A stretch of DNA of 6,899 bases from Candidatus Methanoperedens sp. (GTDB taxonomy: Archaea > Halobacteriota > Methanosarcinia > Methanosarcinales > Methanoperedenaceae). Below the pieces are notes generated by a model. That model saw only the letters and a list, made by a program, of their open reading frames with translations, did not search any database and was not told where the DNA came from. The stretch is from NCBI GenBank assembly GCA_027460605.1, contig JAPZAN010000015.1, positions 1 to 6,899 of the forward strand, in the 5' to 3' direction. The position numbers and the translations under genes were made by a program. Shown here in pieces: positions 1 to 5,830 of the stretch; the stretch's first letter is position 1, and each line of letters begins with the position of its first letter.

Positions 1-198
1 AATGCCTTTTTCTTCAAGAAGCCGGAAGAGCTTTGCAGCTATCTGGGCATTGTAATATCCTTTTTTTGGAGCTTCGCTTTTCTTCTTGCCGTCAAAAGCC
101 GTCAGGCTGTCCCTGAATTCCATTATCAGCTTTTCAGGAGTGTCTGTTTTGAAGACCGTCTTTGCCTTGCCGGAATAAAGTTCAGAGAGCTTAATCAT
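1..198 (-). CDS. purC: SAICAR synthetase PurC, N-terminal part (runs off left edge)
   Basis: PurC ligates aspartate to CAIR using ATP in cytoplasmic de novo purine synthesis (EC 6.3.2.6). Reading the minus strand from 198 to base 1 gives 66 codons without a stop, and the C-terminal two thirds or more lie outside the window. From the ATG at 198 the protein begins MIKLSELYSGKAKTVF. It then has the PurC-specific block FRDSLTAFDGKKK at residues 28-40 and the YYNAQIAAKLFRLLEEKGI stretch near the visible end. The GKAKTV loop (residues 10-15) is the family's N-terminal nucleotide-binding signature. The frame stays open upstream to ATGs at 246 and 249, which would add 16-17 residues (MQKRRLYIHKDTTKEP). 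I prefer 198 because family members start close to the LYxGKAK motif, but neither start has a good Shine-Dalgarno sequence. It is transcribed divergently from the alba remnant. Identity is secure; the start is less so. Confidence 0.9.
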   Translation of the reverse strand, partial: MIKLSELYSGKAKTVFKTDTPEKLIMEFRDSLTAFDGKKKSEAPKKGYYNAQIAAKLFRLLEEKGI

Positions 199-313
199 GG
201 GTTCTTTAGTGGTATCTTTATGGATATAAAGGCGACGCTTTTGCATCATTTTTTGATGGCAGGAATGTGATAATCTATTCAATAAGGATTTAATTTTCAT
301 CAAAAAATTTCGG

Positions 314-361
314 TAAATATATGTAGGGGCATAGTAATTGATAACCTGAAATTCAGGGAGG
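314..361 (+). promoter_or_regulatory. Promoter and Shine-Dalgarno of the alba remnant
   Basis: A TATA-like element TAAATATATG lies at 314-323. A start about 25-27 nt downstream (near 344) would leave a leader of roughly 24 nt. A strong Shine-Dalgarno GGAGG is at 357-361, 6 nt before the ATG at 368. Both signals look intact, so the broken alba gene may still be transcribed and translated. The same AT-rich block could also serve the divergent purC; a weaker candidate for purC is the TTAAT-rich stretch near 287-297. Confidence 0.5.
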
Positions 362-367
362 ACAGTT

Positions 368-528
368 ATGACAGAGGACAATATAGTATATGTCGGAAAC
401 AAACCAGTGATGAACTATGTTCTTGCAGTAGTAACGCAATTTAACAACGGCGCATCTGAAGTTGCAGTCAAAGCAAGGGGAAAAGCAATATCAACGTGTC
501 CATTATTGAAATTGTGTTGACAAAATAA
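368..528 (+). pseudogene. alba: Alba chromatin protein, internally deleted and out of frame
   Basis: Alba is a dimeric archaeal nucleic-acid-binding chromatin protein of about 90 residues. From the ATG at 368 the frame reads MTEDNI followed by the family hallmark VYVGNKPVMNYVLAVVTQF (binding-loop lysine at residue 12), then NNGASEVAVKARGKAIST. It then stops at 518-520 after only 50 residues, with an unrelated tail CPLLKLC. In another frame, positions 493-528 read NVSIIEIVLTK followed by TAA, which is the usual last beta-strand and C-terminus of Alba. The two ends are therefore joined directly: about 38-40 residues (second helix, third strand and the loop between) are missing and the join is out of frame. 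Promoter and SD are preserved. It could express a 50-residue N-terminal fragment, but that would lack half the fold. An intact alba copy presumably exists elsewhere (inference). The same sequence would result from an assembly collapse. Confidence 0.85.
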
Positions 529-545
529 AAATCAAATTTTCAAGC

Positions 546-606
546 TTTTTTATTAGTTATATCAAAAAATCAAAGGATAAGGCATGTATCCCAATTATAC
601 ATCGCC
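546..606. terminator. Convergent termination region between alba remnant and thermosome gene
   Basis: On the plus strand a run of six T at 546-551 follows the alba remnant by 18 nt, a typical archaeal U-tract stop. For the thermosome gene coming from the right, a hairpin GGCATGTAT (581-589) / ATACATCGCC (597-606) has one bulged C and a 7-nt loop. It is followed on the minus strand by six T (564-569). A smaller AGCCA/TGGCT pair (621-625, 636-640) sits directly after the thermosome stop. Confidence 0.45.
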
Positions 607-641
607 TCTTCCAATGTTACAGCCAAAAAGGTATCTGGCTT

Positions 642-2288
642 TCACATCATGCCTGGCGGCATGCCTCCCATCCCGCCCATGCCGCACGCTTCGCCCTGTC
701 CGGCGCCGCCGCCAGAAGCTGCAAGCACGTCATCTATTCTCAATATCATTATGGCGGTTTCGGTTGCCGAGTTTATAGCCTGCGTCTTGACGCGAAGAGG
801 TTCAATAACCCCGTTCTTCCACATATTTTCAGCTTTTCCTGTGAATACGTTAAGCCCAGCATCCTTGTTTCCTTTTTCATGCTGGCTGCGGAGTTCCACA
901 AGCATATCTATAGGGTCAAGCCCTGCATTTTCCGCAAGGGTTTTCGGGATGATTTCAAGCGCCTCTGCAAACTTTGTCACAGAAAGCTGCTCCCTGCCTT
1001 TCAATGTCGAAGCGTAGTCTTTTAACCGCAAGGCAAGTTCGATCTCAGGCGAGCCTGCGCCTGCAACCAGTTTTTCATCTTCAACCGCAACGCCCACGAC
1101 CCTTAACGCATCTTCAAGAGCCCGTTCCGTACTTTCCAGTACATGCTCTGTGCCGCCGTGTATAATGACCGATATTGCTTTTGGATTGCTGCATTCAGTA
1201 ATATAAAGCATCTTATCCTCGCCGTGACCCTTCAATTCAACAAGTCCCGCGCTTCCCAAGTCCGAGGCGTCGAAATCGTCAAGGCTTGTAATGAGATTTG
1301 CACCGCTTGCCCGTGCAACCTTTTCGATATCCTTTTTCTCAACGCGTTGTACCGCAAGAATATTCACTTTTGCAAGGAAATGCTGCGCGAGGTCTTCTAT
1401 GCCCAATTGACACAACACAACATTTGCGCCGCTGGCAGCGATCCGGTTCACGATATCATGGACAATCTGTTCTTCCTGGTCAAGATATTTTGAAAGCTCA
1501 CCCGGAGTTGAAATATCAATCTCAGCTTCAAGCTCCATCTTGCTGAATTCAATGGGTCGCGTGATGAGCGCAATCTTCGCATCTTTTACCTTGTTTGGCA
1601 TGTTGTTGTGGACTTTATCTTTATCAAGAACAATGCCTTTGATAAATTCGCAATCATCAACGCTTTTTCCTACTTTTTTCTCAATTTTAATATTATCAAT
1701 ATCGACGACCTTCTTCCCGTCTTCCTCATCAACAATGGATTTGATAGCGGCAACTGCGATTTTTGCAAGTTTTTCTTTTGAACCCTCGGCACCCTTTCCT
1801 GTCATTGCGGTGCTTGCAATGTTGATTAGATGCTCCTCATCATTCTCCGTGATGGTGTGCGTAATTTCCTTCAGGAGTTCAATTGCCTTATCGGCAGCCA
1901 TCCTGTAGCCTGTTACTATTATTGTGGGGTGCAAGTCCTGGTTCAATAATTCCTGGGCTTTTACCAGCAATTCTCCTGTTAGAACGGCGGCGGTAGTAGT
2001 GCCATCCCCGACTTCGTCATCCTGCGTTTTTGCTACCTCCACAAGCATTTTTGCTGCCGGGTGCTCTATTTCCATTTCCTTCAGGATGGTGACGCCGTCG
2101 TTTGTGATTGTAATATTCCCGCCGCCCACAAGCATCTTATCCATGCCTTTTGGTCCCAGTGTGGTTCTCACGGCTTCAGCAACTGCTTTTGCCGCCATGA
2201 TGTTATTATTCCTGGCTTCCTGCCCGCGTGTTCTCTCCGTGCCTTCCCTTAAGATTATGATAGGTTGTCCGCCAAGTTGTGCTGCCAT
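642..2288 (-). CDS. ths: Thermosome subunit (group II chaperonin)
   Basis: This is a subunit of the double-ring cytoplasmic chaperonin that folds proteins in an ATP-driven, built-in-lid cycle. The 548-residue length is normal for archaeal thermosomes. Visible motifs are TLGPKGMDKM (43-52) and NDG (63-65) in the equatorial ATP site, and GDGTTTAAVL (94-103) with the metal-binding Asp95. The apical helical protrusion follows around 245-280, then HGGTEHVLESTERALEDAL (377-395) with the catalytic Asp393. The C-terminus is the Gly/Met-rich GGMGGMPPGMM tail that projects into the cavity. The start at 2288 is supported by AGGAGG at 2304-2299, 10 nt upstream, and by N-terminal alignment (LGGQPIIILREGTERTRG). 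Two small departures from the common consensus are visible: GAG at 410-412 where most members have GGG, and ERALEDAL in place of ERSIHDAL. This suggests a divergent paralogue, but all core catalytic residues seen are intact. It is monocistronic with its own promoter. Confidence 0.97.
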   Translation of the reverse strand: MAAQLGGQPIIILREGTERTRGQEARNNNIMAAKAVAEAVRTTLGPKGMDKMLVGGGNITITNDGVTILKEMEIEHPAAKMLVEVAKTQDDEVGDGTTTAAVLTGELLVKAQELLNQDLHPTIIVTGYRMAADKAIELLKEITHTITENDEEHLINIASTAMTGKGAEGSKEKLAKIAVAAIKSIVDEEDGKKVVDIDNIKIEKKVGKSVDDCEFIKGIVLDKDKVHNNMPNKVKDAKIALITRPIEFSKMELEAEIDISTPGELSKYLDQEEQIVHDIVNRIAASGANVVLCQLGIEDLAQHFLAKVNILAVQRVEKKDIEKVARASGANLITSLDDFDASDLGSAGLVELKGHGEDKMLYITECSNPKAISVIIHGGTEHVLESTERALEDALRVVGVAVEDEKLVAGAGSPEIELALRLKDYASTLKGREQLSVTKFAEALEIIPKTLAENAGLDPIDMLVELRSQHEKGNKDAGLNVFTGKAENMWKNGVIEPLRVKTQAINSATETAIMILRIDDVLAASGGGAGQGEACGMGGMGGMPPGMM

Positions 2289-2298
2289 AGATAATTAT

Positions 2299-2378
2299 CC
2301 TCCTGATTTCAGTTTTTAGTAATATTATTTTGATGCCCCGATTATATATAAATTTAATATAATTATACAATTATCGGG
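2299..2378 (-). promoter_or_regulatory. Thermosome promoter, SD and flanking dyad
   Basis: On the minus strand a TATA box TTTATATA (2352-2345) is preceded by an A-rich BRE-like ATTAAA. The predicted start near 2322 leaves a leader of about 33 nt ending in AGGAGG (2304-2299). A 6-bp inverted repeat CCCGAT (2337-2342) / ATCGGG (2373-2378) brackets the TATA box symmetrically and could be a regulator site. It does not match the CTAAC-N5-GTTAG pattern reported for Archaeoglobus HSR1. The promoter call is fairly safe; the operator role is a guess. Confidence 0.55.
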
Positions 2379-2417
2379 CTGCTATTTTGGCAAATCAATG
2401 TTTGTTGTTCTATATAA

Positions 2418-2650
2418 GAATTCCGATGGGTTCTGTCTATCGGTGAACTAAAAAGCCATAATAAGATTGTCGAGATTAGTGTCAAGAATGATGCTACAAA
2501 ATACTATATGGCGAAAGATGAGAGCGGAGTTAAGGCAGGGAGGGGGCTCGGGAAAATGGGTTTGTAAGTATTGACGAAATTGGTAAGTGGCTTTATTTTA
2601 TCTTTGAGGGGAGTACACAGGGTTCGCTTCTACTCATTTTTTTATCATAA
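2418..2650 (+). pseudogene. Possible frameshifted remnant of an unidentified small protein
   Basis: No intact gene is seen between 2380 and about 2720. One plus-strand frame (2418-2567) is open without a good start and reads in part KIVEISVKNDATKYYMAKDE, then SGVKAGRGLGKMGL and a TAA. Immediately after, in another frame from 2567, the text continues SIDEIGKWLYFIFEGSTQG and stops at 2648-2650. Both halves have protein-like composition, with alternating charged and hydrophobic residues, and they abut, as expected from a one- or two-base indel near 2560-2570. There is no SD and no clear ATG; the upstream frame is closed by TAA at 2415-2417. I do not recognise the family. It could also be chance open sequence. 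Confidence 0.35.
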
Positions 2651-2748
2651 CTGCTTGGAGACCTTTATTCAGGCGCAAGGCATTGATTCCTTTTCTTGTT
2701 TATGTATAGAAAACTACTTGAATATTGCATGCAATCAATGAATTTGGA

Positions 2749-2919
2749 ATGATGACTGAAATAGAGGACAAGCTTGATGAACTGGAGACAATTACCGATC
2801 CTGAGTTTATGAAAGAAGTCTCTCGAAGATTCAGCGATATAGAGAGTGGGAAAGTAGCAGGTTTGGATGAAAATAAGATTTTAGAAATGCTCAAAACCTA
2901 CAGAAATGCAAAATCCTGA
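2749..2919 (+). CDS. Small antitoxin-like protein, orphan
   Basis: This is a 56-residue acidic, helical protein: MMTEIEDKLDELETITDP, then EFMKEVSRRFSDIESGKVAG, then LDENKILEMLKTYRNAKS. The segment RRFSDIESGKVAGLDENKILEML resembles short RelB-like 'addiction module' antitoxins, in which a helix is followed by a G-K/V turn and a second helix. That resemblance is by eye only. The frame can be extended to a TTG at 2725, but the tandem ATGs at 2749 and 2752 are better starts; a stop at 2719-2721 bounds the frame. There is only a weak TTGGA upstream as ribosome site. A TATA-like TTTATGTATAG lies near 2699-2709. No toxin gene follows on the same strand; the next gene is a convergent PIN toxin with its own antitoxin. 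It may therefore be an orphan antitoxin or simply a small hypothetical protein. Confidence 0.55.
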   Translation: MMTEIEDKLDELETITDPEFMKEVSRRFSDIESGKVAGLDENKILEMLKTYRNAKS

Positions 2920-2988
2920 GCATCCGCGCCGATGCGTAGCGATTCATTTGATTACTATACCCCGCTGGCTTGCTGCGATGTGGAGGTT

Positions 2989-3026
2989 ACTGCATGCGGT
3001 GGGTGTTGTGTGATATGCAGTTTTTT
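2989..3026 (+). terminator. Hairpin plus T6 terminator for the antitoxin-like gene
   Basis: A perfect 7-bp inverted repeat ACTGCAT (2989-2995) / ATGCAGT (3015-3021) with a 19-nt loop runs straight into six T (3021-3026). The T-run overlaps the stop codon of the convergent PIN gene. Just after the antitoxin-like stop there is also a smaller hairpin, GCATC (2920-2924) / GATGC (2931-2935), that lacks a T-run. Confidence 0.45.
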
Positions 3027-3450
3027 AAAGATTTTTTATTTCTTCTTGCGGCGTTGCAGCCTCTATATATTCCACGGCCCTCTCAATCTGCTGTTTATCA
3101 AGGCTGATTAATTTAGCTCTGAATATAAACGCAACAGCCACATAAATTGCATCGCACCCCCGGAGCTTGTACTCGGCTGCAAGCTTCGAAGCATGGTCAG
3201 AAACTTCCCTGTCTATTGGAACAAATACAATGTTTGGGATTTGTTTTAGCTCTTTTACAAACTTTAACGCTTTTTCAGGGTCATCAGTGCCTCTTGAGAT
3301 CGCAGATGAAATTTCAGGCAAGACGATTTCCGGGACGATTATCGTAATCCCCTTGTCCCTGAAGTTCTGCATGAGCTTTGCGCTATATTCGTGAAATTCC
3401 TCACCCTCAATTTCAGCGTTTATGAAGACACTGGCATCTATGCAGTACAT
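3025..3450 (-). CDS. vapC: VapC-type PIN-domain ribonuclease toxin
   Basis: PIN domains are Mg-dependent ribonucleases; as VapC toxins they cleave tRNA or rRNA and arrest growth until bound by the partner antitoxin. The 141-residue length fits a single PIN domain. The acidic active-site residues are all present: Asp5 in MYCIDASVFI, Glu46 in VLPEISSAI, Asp100 in RGCDAIYVAVA and Asp118 in LISLDKQQ. The start at 3450 places the first Asp at the usual distance from the N-terminus. The gene begins 2 nt after the stop of the upstream small ORF, so the pair should be co-transcribed and translationally coupled; there is only a weak AGAAGA before the ATG. Order (antitoxin first, then toxin) and spacing are those of a type II toxin-antitoxin module. 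The RNA target cannot be told from sequence. Confidence 0.9.
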   Translation of the reverse strand: MYCIDASVFINAEIEGEEFHEYSAKLMQNFRDKGITIIVPEIVLPEISSAISRGTDDPEKALKFVKELKQIPNIVFVPIDREVSDHASKLAAEYKLRGCDAIYVAVAFIFRAKLISLDKQQIERAVEYIEAATPQEEIKNL

Positions 3451-3452
3451 AA

Positions 3453-3656
3453 TTATCTTCTGGATTCAGATACTACTTGCCAGCTTGGTTTTTTGAGCTT
3501 CCAGTCGCGAGCTATTTCCTTGCCTATGATATGCAATCTATCCCAGGCTTTTGGATCTTTTTTTTCCATTGTTGCACCAAGTGTCCTACGCATAGCGGTC
3601 AGTTCGGTTTCAAGAGCATCTATCCTGTTCTTAAGAGCCTGAATGGTATTTTTCAT
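3453..3656 (-). CDS. Coiled-coil antitoxin partner of the PIN toxin
   Basis: This is a 67-residue basic protein encoded directly upstream of vapC (2-nt gap). Residues 1-30 (MKNTIQALKNRIDALETELT...) show a heptad-like pattern, with I/L at the a/d positions, and predict a coiled coil for oligomerisation. Residues 37-67 contain AWDRLHIIGKEIARDWKLKK and end in SWQVVSESRR. Many archaeal VapC neighbours end in a similar I(G/S)xEI-xxxWK-xxxS-xxxxSExRR motif, which would be the toxin-binding arm (inference). No AbrB, ribbon-helix-helix or Phd DNA-binding motif is visible, so autoregulation, if any, must use an unfamiliar fold. The start at 3656 is supported by AGGTG (3666-3662), 5 nt upstream. The function rests mostly on the gene order. 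Confidence 0.75.
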   Translation of the reverse strand: MKNTIQALKNRIDALETELTAMRRTLGATMEKKDPKAWDRLHIIGKEIARDWKLKKPSWQVVSESRR

Positions 3657-3691
3657 TTTTACACCTGAATTATAGTATTAGATGGTGGAAC

Positions 3692-3699
3692 GATATAAA
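3692..3699 (-). promoter_or_regulatory. TATA box of the toxin-antitoxin operon
   Basis: TTTATATC on the minus strand lies about 26 nt upstream of a predicted start near 3670, leaving a leader of about 13 nt that includes the SD of the antitoxin gene. An AT-only dyad TTTATTT-a-AAATAAA (3725-3739) lies just upstream. It may only reflect base composition. Confidence 0.5.
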
Positions 3700-3748
3700 C
3701 TAATTGCCTATTGCTACATGAATGTTTATTTAAAATAAAATCTTCTGG

Positions 3749-3768
3749 TTTTAGCATTGCTAAAAAAA
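3749..3768 (-). terminator. Hairpin and T-run downstream of the zinc-ribbon gene
   Basis: A 7-bp stem TTTTAGC (3749-3755) / GCTAAAA (3759-3765) with a 3-nt loop carries seven T on the minus strand (3768-3762) on its 5' side, and a T-rich stretch follows. It lies 125 nt after the stop of the poly-Q zinc-ribbon gene. The stretch between them (3770-3890) holds no gene I can support. Confidence 0.3.
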
Positions 3769-3892
3769 GTTTGAAGAAATGCACACAGGGTTTGATAGAA
3801 ATTAAAGTGGCTAATTTGAATAACAAACCGCAGATTTGTTGTCTCGGAAAATGGTTGCCGAAATTTGGTAAGAAGCACTAAGGCAGGTCTTA

Positions 3893-4108
3893 TTAAGTAA
3901 ATTTGAAACCACAATCATTGCAGAATTTAGCATCTTTATCATTCTGCATACCGCATTTAGGGCAAACCCTCATATTTTTCTTTTCACCGCTATTTTGAAT
4001 TACAACTTGTTGTTGCTGCTGCTGTTGCCTATGACCTCTAAAGAATAAAAACCAAATTACGACCGCGATAATTATAAGTACAAATATTTCCGGAGTCCCT
4101 ATTGCCAT
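3893..4108 (-). CDS. Small membrane-anchored zinc-ribbon protein with poly-Gln linker
   Basis: This is a 71-residue protein of unknown function with three parts. A single hydrophobic segment IFVLIIIAVVIWFLFF (8-23) follows a short N-terminus and is followed by RGHR. Next is a seven-glutamine run (28-34), then a C-terminal zinc ribbon with Cys49-x2-Cys52 and Cys63-x2-Cys66 (VCPKCGMQNDKDAKFCNDCG). RGHR directly after the helix suggests the ribbon lies in the cytoplasm. The start at 4108 is supported by AGGAGG (4124-4119), 10 nt upstream, the same spacing as the thermosome gene. The glutamines are encoded by mixed CAA/CAG codons, so this is not a pure triplet expansion. It is divergent from aroA with no obvious functional link. 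Similar zinc-ribbon/membrane miniproteins are common in archaea and mostly uncharacterised. Confidence 0.85.
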   Translation of the reverse strand: MAIGTPEIFVLIIIAVVIWFLFFRGHRQQQQQQQVVIQNSGEKKNMRVCPKCGMQNDKDAKFCNDCGFKFT

Positions 4109-4154
4109 TATTTCTTAACCTCCTAATTTACTTTTTCTGATATGCCTTTCCATA

Positions 4155-4163
4155 GATATAATT
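4155..4163 (-). promoter_or_regulatory. TATA box of the zinc-ribbon gene
   Basis: AATTATATC on the minus strand lies 47 nt or more upstream of the ATG. This gives a predicted start near 4133 and a leader of about 24 nt that contains AGGAGG. The position is right, but the AT-rich setting makes the exact element uncertain. Confidence 0.4.
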
Positions 4164-4283
4164 GTTGCTTTCACCATAAATAAATGCCCAAAAACCAATA
4201 TGACCTTTTCAAGGCAGGCATTTTATCTGATTTATGGGTTCATAGCTACCGATTCTAAAACAAATTATGACCCTACAGAGCAA

Positions 4284-4291
4284 TTATAAAT
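4284..4291 (+). promoter_or_regulatory. aroA TATA box, near-leaderless mRNA predicted
   Basis: TTATAAAT (4284-4291) lies 31 nt before the ATG at 4323. The predicted start is near 4315, so the leader is only about 8 nt. The sequence before the ATG (TATTCACAAAC) has no Shine-Dalgarno, which agrees with leaderless-type initiation. Confidence 0.6.
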
Positions 4292-4322
4292 AGTTGCATC
4301 TTTATTTAGCCTATTCACAAAC

Positions 4323-5600
4323 ATGAAAGTGACAATCCAAAAATCGGACATAAAAGGAACCGTCAACGCCCCGCCCTCGAAAAGCTATACCCACAGGGCT
4401 ATTGCAATAGCCGCGCTCTCAAAAAAAGCAACAATCAATAACCCGCTTATATCCGAAGACACAAAAGCAACGATAAGGGCATCCGAAGCTTTCGGGGCTG
4501 AAATCGTATCAAAAAAAGATTCTCTGGTTATCAAAGGCTTTGACGGGAAATTAAGAATTCCCGATAATGTAATTGATGTTGCAAACTCGGGCACCACTCT
4601 TCGCATAATGACGGCGGTGGCATCGCTTGTAAATGGCGCCACTGTCCTGACCGGCGATGCAAGCATCAGGACAAGACCCAATACGCCGCTTCTGAATGCG
4701 TTAAACGACCTCGGCGCCGAAGCCTTCTCCACGCGCGGCAACGGCATGGCGCCGATTGTGGTGAGGGGGAAAATGAGGGGAGGACCTGTCTATATCGACG
4801 GCTCGGTAAGCTCGCAGTTCATATCCGCGCTCCTAATCGCCTGCCCGTTTGCGTCACACAAGACAAAAGTGATGATAAAAGGCGAATTGAAATCCAGACC
4901 CTATGTGAACATTACAATCGATATGCTAAAAGGCGCAGGCGCAAAAATAACCGCAGATAACCCGAACACTTTTACAATTCCGCCTGAGCAGGAATATGAC
5001 ATGAGTTCCTATAATGTCCCGGGTGATTTTTCATCTGCATCGTATATGATGGCGATAGGTGCGCTGTGCGGCGATATTACCATTAAAAACCTGTATCCTT
5101 CAGAGCAGGGTGATTCGGCTTTGATAGAAATTCTTGGGAAAATGGGAGCGCAAATCTCATGGAACGAGAAAAAAGGAGAGGTCAGGGTGAGCAAAAGCGA
5201 GCTTAATGGCATCGAAGTGGATGTCGGGAAGACCCCAGACCTTGTTCCAACGCTGGCTGTGCTTGGCGCCGCCTCGAAGGGAACGATGGTCATCGGGAAC
5301 GCGGAACATGTGAGGTATAAGGAAACTGACAGGCTCCATGCGATGACCGTTGAACTCAAGAAAATGGGCGTTGACATCACCGAGGAAAAGGACAGGCTCG
5401 TAATAAAAGGCGGCGCGATAAAAGGCGCCGAGGTGCACGGCTGGGATGACCACAGGATTGTCATGGCCTTGGCGGTTGCCGGATTGGTGGCCGGGGATAC
5501 AACGATTGATACGATTGAATCTGTAAGCATTTCGTATCCCGGATTTTTTGAGGATTTAAGAAAAGTGGGCGCAGCAGTTGAGATGCCTTCGCAGGATTAA
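4323..5600 (+). CDS. aroA: 3-phosphoshikimate 1-carboxyvinyltransferase (EPSP synthase)
   Basis: AroA transfers the enolpyruvyl group of PEP to shikimate 3-phosphate, the sixth shikimate-pathway step leading to chorismate and aromatic amino acids (EC 2.5.1.19, cytoplasm). The 425-residue length is full. Active-site landmarks in order: PPSKSYTHR (17-25; Lys20, Arg25), NSGTTLR (88-94), DASIRTRP (112-119), SSQF (163-166), SRPY (191-194), PGDFSSASY (233-241), TPDLVPTLAV (304-313) with the catalytic Asp306, RYKETDR (331-337) with Glu334, and DHR (376-378). The repeated inside-out alpha/beta units of the two-domain fold are evident. Gly90 in NSGTT corresponds to the PEP-site glycine (Gly96 in E. 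coli numbering). The start at 4323 has no SD but sits at the right distance from a TATA box. It is a stand-alone gene; the tRNA downstream has its own promoter. Confidence 0.98.
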   Translation: MKVTIQKSDIKGTVNAPPSKSYTHRAIAIAALSKKATINNPLISEDTKATIRASEAFGAEIVSKKDSLVIKGFDGKLRIPDNVIDVANSGTTLRIMTAVASLVNGATVLTGDASIRTRPNTPLLNALNDLGAEAFSTRGNGMAPIVVRGKMRGGPVYIDGSVSSQFISALLIACPFASHKTKVMIKGELKSRPYVNITIDMLKGAGAKITADNPNTFTIPPEQEYDMSSYNVPGDFSSASYMMAIGALCGDITIKNLYPSEQGDSALIEILGKMGAQISWNEKKGEVRVSKSELNGIEVDVGKTPDLVPTLAVLGAASKGTMVIGNAEHVRYKETDRLHAMTVELKKMGVDITEEKDRLVIKGGAIKGAEVHGWDDHRIVMALAVAGLVAGDTTIDTIESVSISYPGFFEDLRKVGAAVEMPSQD

Positions 5601-5618
5601 AGTAGCGCGCAGGAATAC

Positions 5619-5628
5619 GATATATTTT
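5619..5628 (+). promoter_or_regulatory. tRNA-Met promoter (TATA box)
   Basis: GATATATTTT at 5619-5628 is centred about 35 nt before the mature tRNA 5' end. It would start transcription near 5651-5653, giving a short 5' leader to be removed by RNase P. It lies only 18 nt after the aroA stop. Confidence 0.55.
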
Positions 5629-5658
5629 AATACCGCTTCGCATGTATGGGAGGGTTAT

Positions 5659-5768
5659 GCCCAGGTGGCCTAGTTGGTTAGGGCGCCAGACTCATAGGGT
5701 AAATTTGAAGAGGCGCTTGTGCTTCCTGAGAAATCTGGAGGTCACGGGTTCGGATCCCGTCCTGGGCA
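5659..5768 (+). tRNA. tRNA-Met (CAT), elongator type, intron-containing
   Basis: The cloverleaf is complete. The acceptor is GCCCAGG (5659-5665) / CCTGGGC (5761-5767) with discriminator A5768. The D arm is GCCT / GGGC (5668-5671, 5681-5684). The anticodon stem is CCAGA (5686-5690) / TCTGG (5734-5738), and the T arm is ACGGG-TTCGGAT-CCCGT (5744-5760). The spliced anticodon loop is CTCATAA with CAT at 5693-5695. Mature exons are 5659-5696 and 5733-5768, 74 nt before CCA addition, which is not encoded. The acceptor, D-arm and anticodon-stem sequences resemble Methanosarcinales elongator tRNA-Met. A tRNA-Ile2, which also carries CAT before wobble modification, is the alternative; initiator is unlikely without the three G-C pairs in the anticodon stem. 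A T-run follows. Confidence 0.93.
5697..5732 (+). other. Archaeal tRNA intron, canonical 37/38 position
   Basis: This 36-nt intron lies between tRNA positions 37 and 38. It forms a canonical bulge-helix-bulge. CTCA (5691-5694, anticodon side) pairs perfectly with TGAG (5727-5730), flanked by 3-nt bulges TA|G (5695-5697) and AA|A (5731-5733). The splicing endonuclease would cut after the second base of each bulge, exactly restoring the 7-nt anticodon loop. GG (5698-5699) can pair with CC (5725-5726) to extend the inner helix. Confidence 0.9.
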
Positions 5769-5773
5769 TGTAA

Positions 5774-5779
5774 TTTTTT
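5774..5779 (+). terminator. T6 terminator of tRNA-Met
   Basis: Six T begin 6 nt after the discriminator base, the usual archaeal tRNA termination signal. Confidence 0.6.
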
Positions 5780-5830
5780 GTACAGTTTGGATATGTCTGA
5801 CGTTATCGAATTATAATATTCTCGTATAAC

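Noticed and set aside
649..2319. Several plus-strand open frames across the thermosome gene
   Set aside because: They are antisense shadows with low-complexity Ser/Phe/Pro-rich translations, no SD and no family motifs.
3726..3914. Minus-strand 62-residue frame overlapping the end of the zinc-ribbon gene
   Set aside because: It overlaps a better-supported gene, has no SD and shows no recognisable motif. A short plus-strand open stretch at 3821-3900 was rejected for the same reasons.
4005..4028. Triplet repeat expansion in the poly-Gln codons
   Set aside because: Only seven codons of mixed CAA/CAG; too short and impure to call a microsatellite.
5009..5643. Minus-strand open frames across aroA
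   Set aside because: These are opposite-strand shadows of a complete conserved enzyme, with no start signals.
5659..5768. tRNA as an integration (att) site
   Set aside because: No repeat of the tRNA 3' end, integrase or mobile gene is visible in the window.
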